Made by a program: the position numbers and the translations under genes. A model generated the notes under the pieces. It did no database searches and was not told the origin of the DNA. It saw nothing but the letters and a program-made list of their open reading frames with translations. Below are positions 26,336-34,703 of a DNA stretch of 64,000 nt, one piece after another (position 1 is the stretch's first letter; each line of letters opens with the position of its first letter). Location of the stretch: the NCBI GenBank assembly GCA_910584655.1, contig CAJUBJ010000005.1, positions 66,762 through 130,761 of the forward strand, in the 5' to 3' direction. The DNA is from an uncultured Bacilli bacterium (lineage in GTDB: Bacteria > Bacillota_I > Bacilli_A > RF39 > UBA660).

Positions 26336-27597
26336 GCACTATGACCTCCAATCTTTTTATTTCTTTCTATTATCGTAGAATCTGGTAACAGAGAAGAAGC
26401 TCTAAGCAAGCTATTTTTACCATATTTACTTGTTATTTCATCGATAGTAATTTCCTTCTTATCTTCTTTTCTAATCAAATCAAAGTTTTCGAATAAATTT
26501 AATTGAATATTTTCTTTAATCACTAATCCGCAAACAGTAACTCCAACTTTTCTTATTGGTTTATTATTATAATATTTATCAAATAATAATTTACAAACTT
26601 TTAATATTATATTACTAGAATCTGTAGGATTATTTAATTTCATAACATGATAAAATCCACCACCAACATTCTTAGAATATCCAATAGCAAGCCCTACATT
26701 AAAAGCCTGTTTATTATTATTCCTAAGCCTTCTACTAACAACATCGACCATTTCCTTAATGATAATTTGAACATTATTACCATCATAGTCCTTAAATAAA
26801 ACTTGACTATTAGAATAAGATTTATCTTTTATTTGACAATTTTTATTCTTAATAGTTGATAAATCTATTCCATTAGAGTGTTCCCACAATTCTTCTCCTA
26901 AAACTCCAAATAAGCTTTTTAATTCATATTTATCATATTGAGCTAAATCACCAATAGAATTTATTCCTAATCTATTTAGTCTTTTTTCCATACGTGGACC
27001 AATTCCCCACATTTTAGATAGGGGAGCTATTTTCCAAAGTTTACTTTTTACGTCTTCATATGTCCATTTTGCAATTCCATTTTTATCCTTCTTAGCCTCA
27101 ACATCCATTGCAACCTTTGCTAATAATATATTTGGTCCAATACCACAAGTTGCTGTTAAACCAGTTCTTTTAGTTATTTCATCAAGTATTTCTTTTGCCA
27201 ATTCATAATCTGTTTTCTTATATAACTTTAAGTAATCAGTAACATCTAGAAAGCACTCATCTATTGAATAAATATGTATATCTTCCTTAGCAACATAATC
27301 TAAATAAATACTTAATACTTTTTCGCTAAATTTTATATAAAGACTCATTCTAGGAGGAACAATTACATATTTTATATTTTTAGGTATTTCATAAATTCTT
27401 CCTCGTGATGGAACACCTAATTTCTTTAAAGCAGGTGTAACTGCCAGAGTAATAGCTCCACCTCCTTGATTAGGATTAGCTACTACTAAGGGAAAAATAA
27501 AAGGATCCAATCTTCTCACAATACATTCACAAGACGCAAAGAAACTTTTTAAATCAATACTTAAAATATGTCTTTCAGGGTACAAACTTTCAATCAT
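26332..27597 (-). CDS. Y-family DNA polymerase (UmuC/UvrX type)
   Basis: 421 residues from ATG 27597, which has an AGAGGTGG RBS; the frame extends upstream to 27684 without support. Catalytic acids are D15 (DLKSFFAS) and D113-E114 (SIDECFLD). The thumb HhH region reads KMWGIGPRMEKRLNRLGI, and the little-finger domain follows. These enzymes copy past DNA lesions at low fidelity. The gene is the first of a two-gene unit with yolD. Its promoter spacer carries a perfect 14-bp palindrome, so it is probably repressor-controlled. It is divergent from a ParB-like/AlkD pair. Confidence 0.94.
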   Translation of the reverse strand: MIESLYPERHILSIDLKSFFASCECIVRRLDPFIFPLVVANPNQGGGAITLAVTPALKKLGVPSRGRIYEIPKNIKYVIVPPRMSLYIKFSEKVLSIYLDYVAKEDIHIYSIDECFLDVTDYLKLYKKTDYELAKEILDEITKRTGLTATCGIGPNILLAKVAMDVEAKKDKNGIAKWTYEDVKSKLWKIAPLSKMWGIGPRMEKRLNRLGINSIGDLAQYDKYELKSLFGVLGEELWEHSNGIDLSTIKNKNCQIKDKSYSNSQVLFKDYDGNNVQIIIKEMVDVVSRRLRNNNKQAFNVGLAIGYSKNVGGGFYHVMKLNNPTDSSNIILKVCKLLFDKYYNNKPIRKVGVTVCGLVIKENIQLNLFENFDLIRKEDKKEITIDEITSKYGKNSLLRASSLLPDSTIIERNKKIGGHSA

Positions 27598-27633
27598 ACA
27601 ACCACCTCTAATACAAACAAAAGTTCTATAAAA

Positions 27634-27662
27634 ATTATATAGTAACATTATAATGTTTACAA
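27634..27662 (-). promoter_or_regulatory. Promoter of the Y-polymerase/yolD operon
   Basis: Minus strand: TTGTAA (27662-27657), 17-bp spacer, TATAAT (27639-27634). The spacer is almost filled by the palindrome at 27644-27657. Confidence 0.75.
27644..27657. promoter_or_regulatory. Palindromic operator candidate in the polymerase promoter
   Basis: AACATTATAATGTT is a perfect 14-bp palindrome lying between the -35 and -10 boxes. AAC...GTT ends recall LexA half sites, but the spacing (8 instead of 4 between AAC and GTT) differs from the Bacillus DinR box. It may bind a LexA-like repressor of different spacing, or another regulator. Confidence 0.55.
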
Positions 27663-27672
27663 TAGTAAGAAA

Positions 27673-27701
27673 TTGCCAAAACAAATAATCTTAGATATAC
27701 T
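27673..27701 (+). promoter_or_regulatory. Promoter for the 27717-29164 pair
   Basis: TTGCCA 27673-27678, 17-bp spacer, TATACT 27696-27701. The leader would be only about 9-10 nt, with the RBS at its 5' end. Confidence 0.6.
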
Positions 27702-27716
27702 TAAAAAGGTGATAAT

Positions 27717-28460
27717 ATGTATAAATTAAAAAAAGAAGATTTTCTACCTAAGGAAAAACATCATAGAGATAGAAGCCACTTTTTAGATATTTTTAAAATA
27801 CTAGGAACTATTGAAGATGAAGATTATTTCTATTTACCAGAAGAAGCCCTAAGTCCAATAAAAGAGGCCCCTCTAACTTCGGAATTATATACTTACTTTG
27901 AACTTGTTTGGTCTAATGAAAAAAAAGAAATAAATATTGATGATATAATAGGTTCCCATGACTATCGCAACTACGAATTAAAAACATGGCTATCAAACTT
28001 TTTGTATAATGATATAAGCAGAGAAAAATTTGATAAATATTTAAAAGATCCTATGGCAATTTTTGACGACGAAAATAATTCTTTAAAAACATTCGAAAAA
28101 GATGGAAAACATTATTTAGCTGATGGCCATCATCGTTTTTCTTGTTTATATCTCCATTATCATATTTTAAAATCCCAAAATAAATTACCCCAATCATTTA
28201 ATAAAAAATTGCCTAGTATTGTAAGAGTAATTCCCAATGACTTAGAATTTATAACTCGTTTTGTAAACTTTTGCGTTACTAATTCTTTATATGAGGAAGA
28301 TGAAATTGGTATAATTCCAATTTTTAAAGTATTAGATTCAAATCCAAATAATCCAATAATTGTTCATATTTCTTCTAATATTCAAATAACAAAAGATAGT
28401 AATTTAGATGAAATATTAAAATCAATAAGAGAAAGCAATGAAAGGAATAAGATGAAATAA
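27717..28460 (+). CDS. ParB/sulfiredoxin-fold protein (DGHHR motif)
   Basis: 247 residues. The central DGKHYLADGHHRFSCLYLHY (about 128-147) matches the phosphate-binding DGxHR motif of the ParB/sulfiredoxin fold found in ParB-like nucleases and free-serine kinases. The N-terminal KEDFLPKEKHHRDRS is unusual, with clustered His. The rest is not assignable. It overlaps the AlkD-like gene by one base (TAATG) and is divergent from the Y-family polymerase operon. A role linked to DNA is inference; a kinase-like role is possible. RBS AAAGGTGAT. Confidence 0.6.
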   Translation: MYKLKKEDFLPKEKHHRDRSHFLDIFKILGTIEDEDYFYLPEEALSPIKEAPLTSELYTYFELVWSNEKKEINIDDIIGSHDYRNYELKTWLSNFLYNDISREKFDKYLKDPMAIFDDENNSLKTFEKDGKHYLADGHHRFSCLYLHYHILKSQNKLPQSFNKKLPSIVRVIPNDLEFITRFVNFCVTNSLYEEDEIGIIPIFKVLDSNPNNPIIVHISSNIQITKDSNLDEILKSIRESNERNKMK

Positions 28461-29164
28461 TGCCAAAAGAGTGGAATGATAAAACATATCAAGAATATAT
28501 AAATTACCTAGAAAGTCTAAGTGAACAAACATATAAAGATTTTCAATCTAAATTAACATTTACAAAATATGAAATGTTAGGAATAAGAATACCATTACTT
28601 CGTAAGATAGCTAAACAAATAAGTAAATCTGATATTACATCATTTTTAATTTGTTCAAAAAATAAATATTATGAAGAAATAATGATTAATGGATTTATTA
28701 TTTCAAATATAGATAATGAAGCTATATTTGATAAATACTTTATGAAACATATTAAATTAATTGATGATTGGAGTCTTTGTGATTCTTTTTGTAATAGTCT
28801 TAAAATAGTAAAAAAGAACAAAGATAAATATTTTAAAATTTGTGTTGAATTAGCAAAAAGTGAAGAAGAGTTTATAAGTAGAGTAGGCCTAATAACTATA
28901 TTATCTCATTTCATAGAACCAGATAATATAGAAGAAATATTTAATTTACTAAATGAAATATCAACAAATAAATACTACATTAATATGGCCGAAGCCTGGC
29001 TAGTATGTGAATTATATGTAAAATTTCCAAATCTAACTCAAAAATTTATTTTAAAAAATAATTTAAATAATTTCACTCATAATAAAGCAATTAGTAAGAT
29101 AAGAGAATCATATCGAGTATCTAAAGAAGAAAAAGAATTTTTAACTACTTTAAAAAGAAAGTAA
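28460..29164 (+). CDS. AlkD-like DNA alkylation repair protein
   Basis: 234 residues made of HEAT-like helical repeats. Key AlkD positions are kept: W104 and D108 in IDDWSLCDSF (spacing as W109/D113 of Bacillus cereus AlkD) and W180 in NMAEAWLVCEL. MLGIRIPLLRKIAKQI and ISKIRESYRVS are also typical. AlkD excises bulky or cationic N3/N7-alkyl purines. It is coupled to the ParB-like gene upstream and lies opposite a translesion polymerase, which fits a DNA-damage locus. Confidence 0.9.
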   Translation: MPKEWNDKTYQEYINYLESLSEQTYKDFQSKLTFTKYEMLGIRIPLLRKIAKQISKSDITSFLICSKNKYYEEIMINGFIISNIDNEAIFDKYFMKHIKLIDDWSLCDSFCNSLKIVKKNKDKYFKICVELAKSEEEFISRVGLITILSHFIEPDNIEEIFNLLNEISTNKYYINMAEAWLVCELYVKFPNLTQKFILKNNLNNFTHNKAISKIRESYRVSKEEKEFLTTLKRK

Positions 29165-29192
29165 TTAATGTTATTATAAAAAAGGTGATAAA

Positions 29193-29861
29193 ATGAAAAA
29201 GAAAGTAATTAGAATATTTTTATTATTAATAGCTATGCTATCAATTGCATCATGTAAAACTAATAAAGAAAAAGAAAGTGAGGAAAATATTGTGAAAGAA
29301 GAAATTTTAGAAGGAACAATAGATGGATATAAGTTCAAAGTAACAGATGAAATAACAGATAGAGTAAGAATTCAAATGGATAATGGCGACATTATGTTAG
29401 TTGTTTTATCGAATAAAGATACTCCTATAACTATAGCTAACTTTAAGAAATTAGTAAGTGAACATTTCTATGATGGTTTAACATTTCATCGTGTTGTATC
29501 AGGATTTATGATTCAAGGAGGAGATCCAGCAGGAGATGGTTCTGGAGGTTCAGAAGAAACTATCAAAGGAGAATTTTCAGAAAATGGTGTCAAGAATGAT
29601 TTAAGACATACAAAAGGTGTAATTTCAATGGCAAGATCAAATAATCCAGATAGTGCATCAAGTCAATTTTTTATCATGCACGATACATCAACTTATCTAG
29701 ATGGATCATATGCCGCATTTGGTCGTGTATTCGCTGGTCTTGATGTCATAGATAAAATTGCTGGAGTTGAAGTAGTAGAGAATGGCTATGGTGAAAAGTC
29801 TAAGCCAGTAAAAAAACAAATAATTAAATCAATAAGATTTATAACAATAGAAGAAGCTTAA
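29193..29861 (+). CDS. Cyclophilin-type peptidyl-prolyl isomerase lipoprotein
   Basis: 222 residues. A lipoprotein signal peptide ends in IASC (Cys21), so the protein is lipid-anchored outside the membrane. The cyclophilin core shows FHRVVSGFMIQGGDP, GVISMARSNNPDSASSQFFI and YAAFGRVFAGLDVID, with the catalytic Arg of FHR. It probably assists folding of exported proteins, which are numerous in this window. RBS AAAGGTGAT. Own terminator overlaps its stop. Confidence 0.95.
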   Translation: MKKKVIRIFLLLIAMLSIASCKTNKEKESEENIVKEEILEGTIDGYKFKVTDEITDRVRIQMDNGDIMLVVLSNKDTPITIANFKKLVSEHFYDGLTFHRVVSGFMIQGGDPAGDGSGGSEETIKGEFSENGVKNDLRHTKGVISMARSNNPDSASSQFFIMHDTSTYLDGSYAAFGRVFAGLDVIDKIAGVEVVENGYGEKSKPVKKQIIKSIRFITIEEA

Positions 29862-29880
29862 TAAAAAGCTTTTTTTTCTT
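29854..29880 (+). terminator. Intrinsic terminator
   Basis: AAGCTT (29854-29859) / AAGCTT (29866-29871) then T7CTT. Short stem, stop codon in the loop. Confidence 0.7.
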
Positions 29881-29922
29881 ATTAAAAAATGTTAGAATAT
29901 AAATGAAGTATAGGTGATTAAG

Positions 29923-30912
29923 ATGGAAGAAAGTAAAACAAAAAAGAAAGTAGAAAAAAAAGAAGAAGTAAAATCAGAAATAAAACAAAATAAAAAAAAT
30001 AATACAAAAAGCTCAAAAACATCAACAAAAAAAGCAACACCAAAAAAAGCTACTCCTAAAAAAGAATTAGAAAAGACACAAGATGTAAAAAAAGAAGATG
30101 TTAAGAAAGAAGAAAAAAAGACAAATTCAACAACTAAGAAAATAGAGTCAAAGCAAACAACTTCTAAAAAAGCTCCATCAAAACAAAAAAATAATTCAGA
30201 AAAGAAAAAAGAAATAGAAGAAAAAAAATTAGAGCAAAAAGAAGAAAAGAAAACCGACTTAGAAAAAACAATTATTTTTGATGGTGTTCAAAATAAAAAT
30301 ATAAAAGATGTTATTGATAAATTAGAAGAAGAAAATGTTGTTTTAGATGATAAAGTTATAAAGAGAAGTAAAGCGAAAAAAATAACTATTATTATTTTAA
30401 TTATTATGATATTTGCGGTAATTATTGGAACAGCCGTTTATGTTACCAAAGAACATGTAGAAAAAAATAGCAATAAAGAAACTTTAAATAGCAATGTATA
30501 TAAAAAAGTTTCAAAAAACTACTCTAATAAAGAAGTAGAAGAAAAAGAACCAACAGATTCAAAAAGAGATGAAATAAAATATTCAAATATCAAAACAATT
30601 ACATTAAGCCAATTTGAATCATTATCTTTAGAAAAAGAAGATATGATAGTTCTTGTAGCTAGTGAAACATGCTATGCTTGTCTTAGTTTTGAACCAATAT
30701 TAAATGAAACATTTCAAGAACTAGATAAGACAATATATAGAATAAATATCACTTCTTTTACTGATGAAGAAACAGCACGCTTTAGAACATATTATGCTTT
30801 TAAAAAGACTCCAACTATATTTACTATAAAAGCGGGAATTGTAACTTCTGAACATGCAGGAGCTATGGAAAAAGAAACTTTGAAGTCTTGGCTTGAAGAA
30901 AATTATTTATAG
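29923..30912 (+). CDS. Membrane thioredoxin-like protein with long Lys/Glu-rich cytoplasmic tail
   Basis: 329 residues. Residues 1-120 are almost only Lys, Glu, Ser, Thr and Pro, including a tandem KKATPKKATPKK. One transmembrane helix lies at about 154-174. The C-terminal domain has C250-Y-A-C253 in VLVASETCYACLSFEP, the position of a thioredoxin CxxC, and a cis-Pro candidate in KKTPTIF. The redox domain should face outside. ATG 29923 is preferred; the GTG at 29914 lies in the RBS AGGTGAT. The lysine-rich tail resembles histone-H1-like nucleic-acid-binding tails by composition only. Confidence 0.75.
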   Translation: MEESKTKKKVEKKEEVKSEIKQNKKNNTKSSKTSTKKATPKKATPKKELEKTQDVKKEDVKKEEKKTNSTTKKIESKQTTSKKAPSKQKNNSEKKKEIEEKKLEQKEEKKTDLEKTIIFDGVQNKNIKDVIDKLEEENVVLDDKVIKRSKAKKITIIILIIMIFAVIIGTAVYVTKEHVEKNSNKETLNSNVYKKVSKNYSNKEVEEKEPTDSKRDEIKYSNIKTITLSQFESLSLEKEDMIVLVASETCYACLSFEPILNETFQELDKTIYRINITSFTDEETARFRTYYAFKKTPTIFTIKAGIVTSEHAGAMEKETLKSWLEENYL

Positions 30913-30918
30913 TGAAGT

Positions 30919-30951
30919 GACTATAACAGTTTGTTATAGTCCTTTTATTTT
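30919..30951 (+). terminator. Intrinsic terminator
   Basis: GACTATAACA (30919-30928) / TGTTATAGTC (30932-30941), loop GTT, then CTTTTATTTTT. Confidence 0.9.
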
Positions 30952-30967
30952 TGGTTATAACAGGATA

Positions 30968-30995
30968 TTGACAAAAAAATTAAAACGTTTATAAT
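30968..30995 (+). promoter_or_regulatory. Sigma-A promoter of the LysR gene
   Basis: TTGACA 30968-30973, 16-bp spacer, TATAAT 30990-30995. Confidence 0.82.
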
Positions 30996-31023
30996 AAAAG
31001 TCAATTGAAATGGGGGATTTTCT

Positions 31024-31917
31024 ATGGCACTACCATGTGATAACCTTAATCTTAATTTATATAGAGTTTTTTATATTGTAGCTAAAACTAAAAGCTTTTC
31101 TGAATCGTCCAAAGTTCTTCATATTTCTCAACCAGCTATATCAAAACATGTTCAAAATTTAGAATATGAATTAGACACCTTATTATTTTATCGTACAAAT
31201 CGCGGAATAGAACTTACACCAGAAGCTAAATCTTTGTATGCATATGTTGAAAAAGCATATAACTATTTAATGCTTGGTGAAAGAGAATTACAAGAAGGGA
31301 AAGACCTTACAAAAGGAACAATTTCTATTGGAATTCCGACATATCTAAACATCATTTCTTTAAATAATTCCATAAAAAAATTTATGGAAAGTAATCCTAA
31401 TATTAAAATAAAATTAACTAATCATGATGAATCAATTCTTTTAAATTTATTTGAACAACATTCACTAGATTTGCTCATAATCCCAGAAAGAAAAGTTAAC
31501 AATAAAGAACTAAAATATGTTGAATTAGAAGATGATGAATATTGCTTTGCAGCTTGCTCATATTTCCTAAATGTAGAAAATTTGAATACTATTGAAGAAT
31601 TAATAAAAAAACCTTTATTACTGCCAACAAAAAACACTAATCAAAGAAAAAAACTAGATGAATATTTAAATACAAAAGGATTAGTAGCAAACCCTGTTAT
31701 GGAATTAGAAACATCAGAAATGATTGTAAATTATATAAATGAAAATCTAGGAATTGGATATATACCAAAAAAAGTTGCAGAAAAAAATAATAATATAAAA
31801 ATAATAAATTTACAAGAAACTCTTCCAATAGAAAAGAACATAATTATATATAATAATTCAACTTTAAATAGTTCTTCTCGTAAGTTTATTGAATTACTAA
31901 GCGACACTAAAGCTTAA
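31024..31917 (+). CDS. LysR-family transcriptional regulator
   Basis: 297 residues. The N-terminal winged helix-turn-helix shows SFSESSKVLHISQPAISKHVQNLE, and the effector-binding domain follows from about residue 95 (TISIGIPTYLNII). Full family length. RBS TGGGGGA with ATG. It sits just before the suf operon in the same direction, but both have separate promoters and a terminator between, so regulation of suf is possible only as inference. The ligand is unknown. Confidence 0.93.
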   Translation: MALPCDNLNLNLYRVFYIVAKTKSFSESSKVLHISQPAISKHVQNLEYELDTLLFYRTNRGIELTPEAKSLYAYVEKAYNYLMLGERELQEGKDLTKGTISIGIPTYLNIISLNNSIKKFMESNPNIKIKLTNHDESILLNLFEQHSLDLLIIPERKVNNKELKYVELEDDEYCFAACSYFLNVENLNTIEELIKKPLLLPTKNTNQRKKLDEYLNTKGLVANPVMELETSEMIVNYINENLGIGYIPKKVAEKNNNIKIINLQETLPIEKNIIIYNNSTLNSSSRKFIELLSDTKA

Positions 31918-31948
31918 GATAACTAAAAATCTAGTTATCTTTTTTTAT
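31916..31948 (+). terminator. Intrinsic terminator after LysR gene
   Basis: AAGATAACTA (31916-31925) / TAGTTATCTT (31932-31941), then T run. Confidence 0.9.
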
Positions 31949-31954
31949 TAAAAA

Positions 31955-31982
31955 TTGATACCCCCTAGAAGTATTATAAAAT
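31955..31982 (+). promoter_or_regulatory. Promoter of the suf operon with a possible internal operator
   Basis: TTGATA 31955-31960, 16-bp spacer, TAAAAT 31977-31982. The region 31958-31974 reads ATACCCCCTAGAAGTAT, with ATAC/GTAT ends. It resembles a decayed CsoR/CstR-type operator (ATACCCC...GGGGTAT); the right half is poor. Confidence 0.5.
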
Positions 31983-32042
31983 TAGTTTCATTTCATAGAC
32001 TTATATATAAAAAAATGCTAAAATATGTGAAGGTGATGCATA

Positions 32043-32798
32043 ATGCTAAATATAAACAAATTAAATGTATTTGTAGAAAATAAAGAAATATTAAAAGACT
32101 TTTCTCTTAATATAAAAGATGGTGAAATTCATGCTTTAATGGGTCCAAATGGGATTGGAAAAAGTACTATTTGTCGTTGTTTATTAAAAGATCCTAACTA
32201 TACTATAAAATCAGGAGAAATAATATATAATAATCACAATTTATCAACTCTATCGACTACAGAAATAAGTCGTTTAGGTATCATGATGATAAGTCAAAAT
32301 CCGATTGCCATTGAAGGTGTAACTAATGCAGAAATGTTACGCCTAGCTTTATCAGAACGTACTAAAGAACATATTGATATTTTTAAATTCTCTAAAGAAG
32401 CCAAAAGCATATGTCAAAAGTTATCAATGCCAGAAAGTTTTTTACATCGTGATATCAATAGCGGAATGTCAGGAGGAGAAAGAAAGAAAAATGAACTCCT
32501 TCATGTATGGATGTTAAAGCCAAGCTTTTTAATTTTAGATGAAGTTGATTCTGGCCTTGATGTTGACGCTCTAAAAATAGTAGCAAATTCTTTAAAAGAA
32601 TACCAAGAAACTACAAATTGTTCTATATTATTAATTACACATAATACCAAATTATTAGATGTTTTAAAACCTGACTATGTTCATATTCTAAAAAATAAAA
32701 CAATAGTAAAAACAGGAGATGCTTCTCTTGCTAATTATATTGAAAAATCAGGTTTTAATGAAGTTTCTGGGGAAAAGACACAAGAAAGAACTGCGTAA
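32043..32798 (+). CDS. sufC: Fe-S cluster assembly ATPase SufC
   Basis: 251 residues. Walker A GPNGIGKST, ABC signature SGGERKKNE, Walker B FLILDEVDSGLD and H-loop LITHN. SufC is a cytosolic ABC ATPase that works with SufB/SufD to assemble Fe-S clusters. It heads a four-gene unit sufC-sufD-like-sufS-sufU. RBS GAAGGTGAT. The gene ends 1 nt before the next ATG. The last 15 residues (EVSGEKTQERTA) are an extra tail. Confidence 0.96.
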   Translation: MLNINKLNVFVENKEILKDFSLNIKDGEIHALMGPNGIGKSTICRCLLKDPNYTIKSGEIIYNNHNLSTLSTTEISRLGIMMISQNPIAIEGVTNAEMLRLALSERTKEHIDIFKFSKEAKSICQKLSMPESFLHRDINSGMSGGERKKNELLHVWMLKPSFLILDEVDSGLDVDALKIVANSLKEYQETTNCSILLITHNTKLLDVLKPDYVHILKNKTIVKTGDASLANYIEKSGFNEVSGEKTQERTA

Positions 32799-32799
32799 A

Positions 32800-33492
32800 A
32801 TGAATAGAATAATAGTGGATAAAGAAAATAATATAGATTTAAAAGATAACGCTGTAGAATTAACTATTAATGTTAAAGAATTAACTATTAATATTAAAGG
32901 TCGTGTTTTAATTAACGAAATAAATAAGATAGATGAAGAAGAACTAAAACTTACAATAAATGTCGAACCTAATAGTTCCTTAATATATAATCGCTTTATG
33001 GTCCATAATAAAACTAATAACTCAATTACATTAAATCAATCTTATAAATCAAATGTTGTATTTAACTATTCAATGATTGCCGAAGATAGATGTAATTTAA
33101 TATTTAATAGTAACCTAACAGGTAACGATAATGAAACAGAAATAAAAATAAAATCTGTAACAGAAAAAAATGGCAGTTGCCATATAACTTCAACTGCTAA
33201 TACAAAACCTAAAATAGAAAATAATAACTTAATTGAAAGTATTAAAATACTAGTTCTTAACAATGAAGAAAGTGTATGTATACCAAATCTTTTAGTAGCT
33301 TCTAACGAAATAGAAGTTAATCACGCATGTACAATTAGTAGCATTGATTCGGATTACTTGTTCTATCTAAATAGTCGAGGACTTAGTATTGAAAGTGCTA
33401 CAAAACTTATAAAAAAAGGTTATCTTTTAAGCAATTTAGATACAAATGAAGAAACAAATAAACAAATAGAAGAATTAATAGGAGGTGAATAA
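32800..33492 (+). CDS. sufD: Short SufD/SufB-like Fe-S scaffold protein
   Basis: 230 residues, about half the usual 400-470. It keeps the SufBD beta-helix core and the C-terminal signature: EIEVNHACTISSIDSDYLFYLNSRG, with H175 where SufD has its conserved His. The first about 180 residues of a normal SufB or SufD are missing. ATG 32800 begins directly after sufC; an upstream in-frame ATG at 32719 lies inside sufC and is unlikely. No sufB follows sufU in this window, so this may be the only SufB/D-type subunit of the operon. The cluster would then need a homodimeric scaffold. Confidence 0.8.
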   Translation: MNRIIVDKENNIDLKDNAVELTINVKELTINIKGRVLINEINKIDEEELKLTINVEPNSSLIYNRFMVHNKTNNSITLNQSYKSNVVFNYSMIAEDRCNLIFNSNLTGNDNETEIKIKSVTEKNGSCHITSTANTKPKIENNNLIESIKILVLNNEESVCIPNLLVASNEIEVNHACTISSIDSDYLFYLNSRGLSIESATKLIKKGYLLSNLDTNEETNKQIEELIGGE

Positions 33493-33494
33493 AA

Positions 33495-34691
33495 ATGAAT
33501 CGTGAAGATTTTCCAATGATGACTACAGAATATATATATTTAGATAATGGTGCAACTACATGGAAACCAAAGCAAGTTGTAGAAAAAATAACTGACTATT
33601 ATACAAAATATACAGCTAATGCTCATCGTGGTGATTATGACATTTCATTAAAAGTTGATAATGAATACGAATCAAGCCGTGATACTGTAAAAGAATTTAT
33701 TAATGCTAAGACAAGACAAGAAATAATATTTACAAGTGGAACAACAGATTCTATAAATCTTGTTGCAGATGGCTTTTTTAAATCAAATCTAGAACCTGGT
33801 GATGAAATTATCATTACAGAAAGTGAACATGCTTCAAACGTCTTACCTTGGTTCCGATTAGCAAAAACTAATGGTGTAAAAATAAAATTTTGCCCTCTAG
33901 ATGATAACCATTATGTAACACTAAGTAACATAAAAAAAGTTATAACAAAAGACACCAAAGTAATTAGTTTAGCTATGATTACTAATGTTATAGGAGACTT
34001 AAGACCAATAAAAGAAATATGTGAGTTTGCTCATCAAAACAATATTTTTGTTGTAGTAGATGGTGCTCAAAGTGCTCCTCATATAAAAACAGATGTTCAA
34101 GATTTAGACTGTGATTTTTTTGCTTTCTCTGGGCATAAAATGTGTGGCCCAACAGGAATCGGTGTTTTATATGGCAAATATGAACTATTAGATTCAATTG
34201 AACCAAAAAACTTAGGTGGTGGAATGAATGAATCTTTCGATAATGTCGATGACGTTTATTTAAAACCTCTTCCAACTAGATTGGAAGCAGGAACTCCGAA
34301 TATTGAAGGTGCGATTGGATTAGGAGCAGCAATTGAGTATTTATCCGATATTGGAATGGACAATATAAAAGAGCATGAACATAAACTACGTAAACATCTA
34401 ATTGAAAAACTAAAAGAAATTCCTCATATAAACATTATTAATGAAGAAAGTGATAGTGGCGTAATTGCATTTAATGTTGACGGAATATTCGCCCAAGATG
34501 TAGCTGTTTATTTAAATAAATATAATATATGTGTAAGAGCAGGAAATCATTGTGCCAAAATTTTGAAAAATGAAGTTGGTGTAAAAAATACAGTTCGAGT
34601 AAGTATCTATTTCTATAATACCCTTGAAGAAATCAATAAACTTGCTAATTTACTCGAAGATAAAAATAAAATATTAAATGAAATGTTGTAA
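33495..34691 (+). CDS. sufS: Cysteine desulfurase SufS
   Basis: 398 residues. PLP Lys is K215 in FSGHKMCGPTG; the persulfide-carrying Cys is C353 in VRAGNHCAKIL. Group II (SufS) features are clear: EHASNVLPWF and VDGAQSAPH. It takes sulfur from cysteine and hands it to SufU. The usual Gln-Pro after HHC is replaced by Lys-Ile. RBS AGGAGGTGA overlaps the end of sufD, with 2 nt between genes, so it is tightly coupled. Confidence 0.96.
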   Translation: MNREDFPMMTTEYIYLDNGATTWKPKQVVEKITDYYTKYTANAHRGDYDISLKVDNEYESSRDTVKEFINAKTRQEIIFTSGTTDSINLVADGFFKSNLEPGDEIIITESEHASNVLPWFRLAKTNGVKIKFCPLDDNHYVTLSNIKKVITKDTKVISLAMITNVIGDLRPIKEICEFAHQNNIFVVVDGAQSAPHIKTDVQDLDCDFFAFSGHKMCGPTGIGVLYGKYELLDSIEPKNLGGGMNESFDNVDDVYLKPLPTRLEAGTPNIEGAIGLGAAIEYLSDIGMDNIKEHEHKLRKHLIEKLKEIPHINIINEESDSGVIAFNVDGIFAQDVAVYLNKYNICVRAGNHCAKILKNEVGVKNTVRVSIYFYNTLEEINKLANLLEDKNKILNEML

Positions 34692-34703
34692 TGGAGTGAT
34701 AAT

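Noticed and set aside
27598..27684. 29-residue N-terminal extension of the Y-family polymerase
   Set aside because: It contains the -10 box and palindrome of the operon promoter and no RBS; ATG 27597 has AGAGGTGG.
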